The translations under genes and the position numbers were made by a program. 9,791 nucleotides of DNA from Candidatus Stahliibacteriota bacterium. GTDB lineage: Bacteria > Hydrothermota > Tepidihabitantia > B3-TA06. The stretch spans positions 1-9,791 of the forward strand of contig DAOVCF010000065.1 in the NCBI GenBank assembly GCA_030670165.1. Direction: 5' to 3'. The notes below the pieces were generated by a model. It ran no database searches and was not told the origin of the DNA. It saw only the letters and a list, made by a program, of their open reading frames with translations. Of the stretch, positions 5,127 to 9,791 are shown piece after piece (position 1 is the first letter of the stretch; each line of letters begins with the position of its first letter).

Positions 5127-6622
5127 GCGTTCTCCTCTTCCTTTTTGAGCTTGGCCGCCGTCTTGTCATAATACTTTTCGAGATATTCATCCCGCACCCG
5201 CTTCATCTCGGCGCGTGGAAGCATGGTGAGAAGTTCCCAGCCAAGATCAAGTGTTTCTTCTATGGTTCTGTCCTCGTACTCGCCCTGGGATACGTAGCGG
5301 GCCTCAAACGCCTCGGCAAAACTCATGAACTTCTTGTCGATATCGGTCAATGCCGCCTCACCCAAAATCACGGCAAGCTCCTGTGCCTCCTTGCCTCGTG
5401 CGTAGGCAGCATAAAGCTGGTTGAAGGAATCGGCGTGATCCTCGCGCGTCTTCCCTTTACCAATCCCCTTGTCCTTCAAACGAGAAAGGGAAGGCAGAAC
5501 GTCCACAGGCGGAGAGACGTTCTTATTGTGCAGTGAACGGGAGAGGATGATCTGCCCCTCGGTGATGTATCCGGTGAGATCCGGGATCGGGTGGGTCTTG
5601 TCGTCCTCAGGCATGGTGAGTATGGGGATAAGGGTGATGGAACCTTCAGATCCTTTGATTCGGCCCGAACGTTCGTATATGGATGCCAGGTCGGTGTAGA
5701 GGTATCCGGGATAGCCGCGGCGTCCCGGGATCTCCTTGCGGGCAGCCGAGATCTCGCGCAAGGCCTCGCAGTAGTTGGTCAGGTCGGTAAGGATAACCAG
5801 AACGTGGTAGTTCCTGGTGAACGCGAGGTATTCGGCGGCTGTGAAGGCAACGCGCGGGGTGGCTATACGCTCGATCGCCGGGTCGTCGGCAAGGTTTAAA
5901 AAGAGAACCGCGCGCTCCAGAGCGCCGGTGCGGCGGAAGTCATCTATAAAGAACTGGGCCTCCTCAAAGGTGATACCCATGGCGCCGAACACCACGGCGA
6001 ACTCCTCCTCTGCTCCCAGCACCTTTGCCTGCCGCGCGATCTGGGCGGCCATGCGGTTGTGGGGGAGGCCGGAACCTGAGAACAGGGGCAGCTTCTGACC
6101 GCGCACCAGGGTGTTGAGGCCGTCGATGCATGAGATACCGGTCTGGATGAACTCGTTGGGGTATGCCCGGGCAAAAGGGTTGATAGGCAGGCCGTTGATG
6201 TCTCGGAACTCCTCCGGGATCAGAGGAAGCGAGTCATCGCGGGGACGGCCCAGGCCGTCGAAAACCCTGCCCAAAAGTTCTTCTGACACACCGATCGTGA
6301 TCCCCTTGCCCAAAAAACGCACCCTGGTCTGGCCGATCTCGATCCCGGATGATCCCTCGAATATCTGGATGAGTGCCTTGTCCTTATCTACCTCGAGCAC
6401 ACGTCCCCGGCGGCGCTCACCCGAGGGCAAAAATATCTCAACAAGCTCCTCGTACTTTACGCCGTCAACCCCTTCCACCAGGAGAAGAGGACCGGATACA
6501 GAGGAGATGGTCTGGTAATCTATTATCCCTTGAAGCTTTCTTGATCCCTTGACAGACGCCTTCTTTGCATTAAGAGGTGTGCTACGGGGCGTGTTACGGG
6601 TACGGGTGTTGTGGGGCGTCAT
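5123..6622 (-). CDS. atpB: V/A-type ATP synthase subunit B (regulatory nucleotide subunit)
   Basis: 499-residue subunit B, which alternates with A in the catalytic hexamer and binds nucleotide without the main catalytic role. The normal body begins near residue 33 (IIDYQTISSVSGPLLLVEGV). The degenerate P-loop FSGSGLPHN at 181-189 replaces a true Walker A, as is typical of B. VILTDLTNYCEALREIS (276-292), RRGYPGYLYTDLASIYERSG (301-320) and TGYITEGQIILSR (350-362) are conserved; Arg362 is the likely arginine finger reaching the A-subunit site. Length exceeds the usual 460 or so because of an N-terminal extension of about 31 residues rich in Thr, Arg, Asn, Pro and Lys. No in-frame ATG, GTG, TTG or CTG occurs between codon 1 and codon 33, so the extension appears to be translated. 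The ATG overlaps the atpA stop as ATGA, with GGAAG 7 nt upstream. The C-terminus is acidic and lysine-rich (KLKKEEENA). Confidence 0.97.
   Translation of the reverse strand: MTPHNTRTRNTPRSTPLNAKKASVKGSRKLQGIIDYQTISSVSGPLLLVEGVDGVKYEELVEIFLPSGERRRGRVLEVDKDKALIQIFEGSSGIEIGQTRVRFLGKGITIGVSEELLGRVFDGLGRPRDDSLPLIPEEFRDINGLPINPFARAYPNEFIQTGISCIDGLNTLVRGQKLPLFSGSGLPHNRMAAQIARQAKVLGAEEEFAVVFGAMGITFEEAQFFIDDFRRTGALERAVLFLNLADDPAIERIATPRVAFTAAEYLAFTRNYHVLVILTDLTNYCEALREISAARKEIPGRRGYPGYLYTDLASIYERSGRIKGSEGSITLIPILTMPEDDKTHPIPDLTGYITEGQIILSRSLHNKNVSPPVDVLPSLSRLKDKGIGKGKTREDHADSFNQLYAAYARGKEAQELAVILGEAALTDIDKKFMSFAEAFEARYVSQGEYEDRTIEETLDLGWELLTMLPRAEMKRVRDEYLEKYYDKTAAKLKKEEENA
6577..6619 (-). repeat. Imperfect short repeats encoding the AtpB N-terminal extension
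   Basis: On the coding (minus) strand, CCCGTA occurs three times (6601-6606, 6595-6600, 6583-6588) and ACGCCCC twice (6613-6619, 6586-6592), mixed with ACAC runs. The block is C-rich, poor in G, and codes for codons 2-16 of AtpB, a Thr/Arg/Asn/Pro-rich stretch. It looks like slippage-grown low-complexity DNA at the 5' end of a conserved gene. Confidence 0.55.
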
Positions 6623-8397
6623 TGTGAAACTTCCTTCTTGAGTGAGGCGATTTCGGAAACGATCTCCTCCTCGATCTCGGCGATCTTTTCGCGATCGGCT
6701 TCCCTCATGTAGCGGGCCCGTACGATCTTCTCGCGCACCTTGAGGTTGAGTAAATCATCAAGAGATGCTCCTGCATCAAGCGCCTTCTGCGCTTCGCGGT
6801 AGTACTTCAGAACTGCAGAAAGCATCTTCGCCTGCTTTTGGAGGCTGGCGTAGGTATCTATCTCGTGGAAGGCGTTTTGGTGCAAAAAATCCTCGCGGAT
6901 GGAGCGCGTAGCCTCCATGATCAGGCGTTCCTTGGGCGAGAGAGCGTCCAGCCCGATGAGACGAACGATCTCCTTTAATTCATCCTCCTCCTGCAGAAGC
7001 CTCATGGCCTCTTTGGAGTCGGCAAGGAACTTGTCGCCGATAGCCTCGCGTACGGATTCGGCCACCGAGTCGGTATAAAGGGAGTAGGAACGAAGCCAGG
7101 ATATGGCAGGGAAGTGACGCGCATACGCAAGTGTGTCCTCAAGCGACCAGAAGACCTTGACCACACGCAAGGTGGCCTGGACCACAGGATCGGAAAGATC
7201 GCCTCCCGGAGGCGAAACAGCACCGATTACGGATAAAGCGCCGCGACGATCGTCAGAACCGATGCATTCAACCAACCCTGCTCGCTCGTAGAACTCCGCG
7301 ATACGGGCGGAAAGGTATGCAGGATAGCCTTCCTCCCCGGGCATCTCCTCAAGCCGCCCTGAGATCTCGCGCATCGCCTCTGCCCAGCGGGAGGTGGAGT
7401 CGGCCATGAGTGCAACCGAGTAGCCCATGTCACGGAAGTACTCGGCGATGGTGACTCCGGTGTATACCGACGCCTCGCGCGCAGCCACCGGCATGTTGGA
7501 GGTATTGGCGATGAGAACCGTGCGCTTCATCATAGGTTCACCGGACTTGGGGTCTTTGAGCTCCGGAAACTCGATCAGAACGTCGGTCATCTCGTTGCCG
7601 CGCTCCCCGCAGCCAACGTAGACTATCACCTCGGCGTCGGCCCACTTGGCAAGCTGGTGCTGGATGACGGTTTTGCCCGAGCCGAACGGACCGGGCACGC
7701 ACGCGGTTCCGCCCTTACCCAGGGGATAGAAGGTATCTATTATACGCTGTCCGGTAGTAAGGATCTCGTGCGGCGCGTACTTGCGTTTGTAGGGACGAGG
7801 CTTACGCACAGGCCAGCGCTGCATCATGATGATATTCACCTTCTTGCCGTCGGCGGTCTTGATGACCGCGACCGTGTCCTCGACGGTAAAGGAACCCTTG
7901 CCGATCTCTACTATCTCGCCCTCGATTCCAGGCGGCACCATGATGCGGTGCTCGATTAGAGCCGTTTCGGCAACCGTGCCAAGGATGTCACCTGCAGTTA
8001 CCTTCTGACCTTTCTTGGCTTGCGGCACGAAGTTCCACTTCTTATCGCGCGGAAGGGCAGGGATTTCGATACCACGAGTGATGAACGAACCGGTCTTCGC
8101 CGCAATATCCGACAGGGGTCTCTGTATCCCGTCGTAGATGGCCTCAACAAGCCCGGGGCCGAGTTCTACCGACAGAGGCTCGTGGGTGGGATAGACCGGC
8201 TCACCAGGACCGATGCCGCCGGTGTCCTCGTAGACTTGGATGGATGCTTTGTCGCCTTCAATACCGATGATCTCACCTACAAGACGCTTCTCCGAGACCT
8301 TTACCACGTCATACATTCGCGAGGTACCCATGCCCTCGGCCACAACCAACGGACCTGAAACCTTCAAGATACGACCGATATCCTCGGTTCTGTTCAC
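6619..8397 (-). CDS. atpA: V/A-type ATP synthase subunit A (catalytic)
   Basis: 592-residue catalytic subunit, the normal length for bacterial and archaeal A. The N-terminal beta-barrel (about 5-75) is followed by the A-specific bulge (non-homologous region, about 110-190) that distinguishes V/A-type A from F-type beta. The Walker A P-loop is GPFGSGKT at 236-243 with Lys242, and the catalytic Glu265 is in CGERGNEM. Conserved MADSTSRWAEAMREISGRLEEMPGEEGYPAYL runs from 331 to 362. The C-terminal helical domain extends to about 590. The protein hydrolyses or makes ATP at the A/B interfaces. The start is GTG, overlapping the atpF stop as GTGA, with GGAGG 4 nt upstream; the stop overlaps atpB as ATGA. 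All catalytic residues I can check are intact. The coupling ion cannot be told, since subunit K is not in the window. Confidence 0.98.
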   Translation of the reverse strand: MNRTEDIGRILKVSGPLVVAEGMGTSRMYDVVKVSEKRLVGEIIGIEGDKASIQVYEDTGGIGPGEPVYPTHEPLSVELGPGLVEAIYDGIQRPLSDIAAKTGSFITRGIEIPALPRDKKWNFVPQAKKGQKVTAGDILGTVAETALIEHRIMVPPGIEGEIVEIGKGSFTVEDTVAVIKTADGKKVNIIMMQRWPVRKPRPYKRKYAPHEILTTGQRIIDTFYPLGKGGTACVPGPFGSGKTVIQHQLAKWADAEVIVYVGCGERGNEMTDVLIEFPELKDPKSGEPMMKRTVLIANTSNMPVAAREASVYTGVTIAEYFRDMGYSVALMADSTSRWAEAMREISGRLEEMPGEEGYPAYLSARIAEFYERAGLVECIGSDDRRGALSVIGAVSPPGGDLSDPVVQATLRVVKVFWSLEDTLAYARHFPAISWLRSYSLYTDSVAESVREAIGDKFLADSKEAMRLLQEEDELKEIVRLIGLDALSPKERLIMEATRSIREDFLHQNAFHEIDTYASLQKQAKMLSAVLKYYREAQKALDAGASLDDLLNLKVREKIVRARYMREADREKIAEIEEEIVSEIASLKKEVSQ

Positions 8398-8720
8398 TTA
8401 GCCTCCAGGTAAACGTCCACTCCAATGGCCTTCCTTATGAGTTCTCTCACCCGCTGCATGGCGTAGCGCTCCCCTTTACCTATTGAGGGGATGGGAACGA
8501 AGGTAGGAAACACCCCGCCGGCACGCCCCAGAAGGAAATCGTGCAGGATCGGATAGAAATCCTCAGCATAGAACACGATCTTGTACTCGCTCCCGGCAAG
8601 CTCGGTGGCCTTGGCAAGGGCATCGGTCTTATCGGCTAAAACAGATGACAGACCGACCGCACGAAAAGGCTCGGCAAGCTCCTTGTGGCCGAGGATGCAA
8701 ATTTCACTAGAACCAGGCAA
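8394..8720 (-). CDS. atpF: V/A-type ATP synthase subunit F (central stalk)
   Basis: 108-residue subunit F, a small alpha/beta protein that packs against D in the rotor and modulates activity. SEICILGHKELAEPFRAVGL (5-24) is the typical first strand and helix. IVFYAEDFYPILHDFL (48-63) and FVPIPSIGKGERYAMQRVRELIRKAIG (73-99) fit the later strands and the C-terminal helix. The best start is TTG at 8720, with AAGGAAG 4 nt upstream; no ATG or GTG gives a better N-terminus. It overlaps the end of atpC by 14 nt and shares GTGA with atpA. Position between C and A agrees with the conserved C-F-A-B-D order, which supports an assignment that would be weaker on sequence alone. Confidence 0.92.
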   Translation of the reverse strand: MPGSSEICILGHKELAEPFRAVGLSSVLADKTDALAKATELAGSEYKIVFYAEDFYPILHDFLLGRAGGVFPTFVPIPSIGKGERYAMQRVRELIRKAIGVDVYLEAK

Positions 8721-9690
8721 TGGACTTCCTTACGGTTTCGGCTTCGAGATTGTAACGCAACCCGGCGGCAACACGCCTGACGTTGCGCCGCTCCTCTCTC
8801 TTCACAAGTGCATAACCTGTCAGCGGCTCGTAGCCGAAGGTGAGTCTGTGCGCGGTAAGAAGAAATTCGATCTCTCTCTCCTTCATCTGACGCTCCAATA
8901 AAAGAAAGCTATCGGGAAGCTCCCTTAAACCCTCAGAGAGATTCTTGTATGAATCGAGCGCTGGAATCTCGCTCACCCACGCCTCCTTGCCCGCATCCCA
9001 CCAGCCTTTGAAGCGATCCAATGCAACGGTCCCGTAGGGCAAGAGATACCCCAAGAACTCCTCCCACTCTTCCTCAGAAACCTTGAGCCGCAGAAAAGCC
9101 AAAAGGTTGGTAAAGTCCACCTGAAGCGCCAGAAGTGCTCGCAGAAAGGAGTATCCTTTGCTCAATTGATACTGACGCTCCACAAGCGCTTTATCCAGGA
9201 TAAGATCGATAGATGCCGGGTTCAGCTCCTCGTAGTTTGCTGTGATTACCTCTCCAGCAGGTTCGGCAAGCCAGTCGGGAATGGTCGTTGTCTCCCCTTC
9301 AAGGAGCTTTGAAAACTCCTCGATACCAGGTGAGCCCTCGGAGATAAAAAACTCCTCCGCGACACCTGCGCCGTAGTGACGTCTAAGCGCGAATTTGAGG
9401 TTGCTTATAAGTAAAGGCGCACGGAAGAACTCAAAGATCGGTTCCTGCTCAAGGTAGCGGGCAAAGAACGCCTCCTCTTCAATCTCGGCGCGGGAGAGCA
9501 TGGTATCTACGTCTTCGGCACGTACTTCGCCGTACGGGGTATCTGCCAGGGCGGAGACGATCTGGCTCTCGCTGCGCACATCGATCAGCCGGTCGAACTG
9601 GGCACGGGTAAGCATCCGCGCCTCACGTGAACGCACCCTGCCGACCGCAAACGCGTACCGGACATCCTCTGAAGGGGTATAAGCAACCAT
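8707..9690 (-). CDS. atpC: V/A-type ATP synthase subunit C (d/AC39-like rotor adaptor)
   Basis: 327-residue, almost wholly helical subunit of the AC39/d family that sits on the membrane K ring and joins it to the D-F shaft. YAFAVGRVRSREARMLTRAQFDRLI (12-36) is the family's first repeat signature. The C-terminal GYEPLTGYALVKREERRNVRRVAAGLRYNLEAETVRKSI contains the conserved PLTGYxLxKExExRNVRxIAxG pattern. The length is near the family norm. It is the first gene of the operon seen here. The ATG at 9690 has no Shine-Dalgarno and lies 8 nt from a perfect -10 box, so the message is probably leaderless. The 3' end overlaps atpF by 14 nt. Confidence 0.95.
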   Translation of the reverse strand: MVAYTPSEDVRYAFAVGRVRSREARMLTRAQFDRLIDVRSESQIVSALADTPYGEVRAEDVDTMLSRAEIEEEAFFARYLEQEPIFEFFRAPLLISNLKFALRRHYGAGVAEEFFISEGSPGIEEFSKLLEGETTTIPDWLAEPAGEVITANYEELNPASIDLILDKALVERQYQLSKGYSFLRALLALQVDFTNLLAFLRLKVSEEEWEEFLGYLLPYGTVALDRFKGWWDAGKEAWVSEIPALDSYKNLSEGLRELPDSFLLLERQMKEREIEFLLTAHRLTFGYEPLTGYALVKREERRNVRRVAAGLRYNLEAETVRKSIAWF

Positions 9691-9698
9691 GTTGTGGG

Positions 9699-9726
9699 AT
9701 TATATGCCGAGGGAATCTAGTGTCAA
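9699..9726 (-). promoter_or_regulatory. Consensus housekeeping promoter of the ATPase operon
   Basis: Perfect TTGACA (9721-9726) and perfect TATAAT (9699-9704) on the minus strand, spaced 16 nt. The -10 ends 8 nt before the atpC ATG. Transcription normally starts about 7 nt past the -10, so the transcript should have a 5' leader of roughly 0 to 4 nt. No ribosome site is present between promoter and ATG, which agrees with leaderless translation. Confidence 0.85.
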
Positions 9727-9731
9727 CCTTC

Positions 9732-9750
9732 GCACTCAGGCACTGTGCAC
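9732..9750. repeat. Small palindrome and direct repeat upstream of the -35
   Basis: GCACTGTGC (9740-9748) is a 9-nt palindrome about one central base; GCACT occurs again at 9732-9736, one 8-nt step away, and GTGCAC (9745-9750) is itself a palindrome. The cluster begins 5 nt upstream of the -35 box, where an activator could bind, but the elements are short and could be chance. Confidence 0.25.
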
Positions 9751-9760
9751 TTAAAATCCA

Positions 9761-9783
9761 GCGCCGCGCGAGCGGCGCCTTTT
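9761..9783. terminator. GC-rich hairpin, probable terminator of the upstream locus
   Basis: A perfect 7-bp stem, GCGCCGC (9761-9767) and GCGGCGC (9772-9778), closes a 4-nt loop. The loop is GCGA on the plus strand, a GNRA tetraloop. On the plus strand it is followed at once by CTTTT; on the minus strand by TGGATTTT. Both T tracts are short. No plus-strand gene ends to its left in this window, so it more likely terminates minus-strand transcription arriving from a gene beyond the right edge, perhaps in both directions. Alternatively it is a structured repeat. Confidence 0.55.
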
Positions 9784-9791
9784 AGTCAAAA

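Noticed and set aside
5111..5536. Plus-strand open frame opposite the 3' end of atpB
   Set aside because: It is fully antisense to atpB and the mini-frame, with no promoter or family resemblance.
6541..6560. TTGACA on the plus strand near 6549 as a promoter
   Set aside because: No good -10 at a suitable distance and no plus-strand gene downstream; it lies in the atpB coding region.
6622..6632. parS-like half site GTTTCAC at the atpA-atpB junction
   Set aside because: Only one arm is present; the other half does not form the inverted repeat, and the bases are explained by the atpA C-terminal codons.
9619..9634. Possible parS site centred on TCACGTGA
   Set aside because: Only 10 of 16 positions match the bacterial parS consensus and the outer arms do not pair; it lies inside the atpC coding region. 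An in vitro ParB binding test would be needed to revive it.

Overview
The window looks like a stretch of a bacterial chromosome, roughly half GC, in which every gene I can support lies on the minus strand and is read from right to left. Evidence that it is bacterial: Shine-Dalgarno sites, a perfect TTGACA/TATAAT promoter, a chromosomal-type ParA/ParB pair and a bacterial class II HisRS. The rotary ATPase is of the V/A type, not F1Fo. That combination occurs in several lineages (Thermus-Deinococcus, spirochaetes, Synergistota, some clostridia and several uncultured phyla), and I cannot name the organism from sequence alone.

Layout in order of transcription. At the right edge (9691-9791) there is a GC-rich hairpin, then a consensus promoter only 8 nt from the first start codon. 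Next come five soluble V/A-ATPase subunits, C-F-A-B-D (atpC, atpF, atpA, atpB, atpD). A VanZ-family membrane protein gene, hisS (histidyl-tRNA synthetase), parA and parB follow. The window closes with two tandem M42-family aminopeptidase genes, the second cut by the left edge.

The cluster is very compact. Nearly all junctions overlap by 4 to 20 nt or are separated by 1 to 12 nt. The one apparent gap, between atpB and atpD, is fully spanned by a 28-codon open frame. Its TTG start overlaps the atpB stop and its TGA overlaps the likely TTG start of atpD. More than half of the starts are GTG or TTG.

How the genes work together: C-F-A-B-D encode the catalytic head (A3B3) and central stalk (D, F, C) of a proton- or sodium-coupled rotary ATPase. 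The membrane motor (I, K) and peripheral stalk (E, G/H) subunits are not in the window. The C-F-A-B-D order matches the tail of the Thermus-type order (G-I-L-E-C-F-A-B-D), so the missing genes may lie just to the right, separated by the hairpin and promoter. HisRS charges tRNA-His. ParA/ParB segregate the chromosome, and a second putative promoter inside the 3' end of hisS may drive parAB and the peptidases separately. The M42 peptidases probably trim cytosolic peptides.

I see no mobile elements, CRISPR, tRNA or rRNA, and no wholly new multi-gene system. The points most worth following are the mini-ORF with its duplicated GAGGAG-N5-TTGA junctions, the probably leaderless atpC and parA messages, the GSRR variant in ParB and the basic low-complexity N-terminal extension of AtpB.
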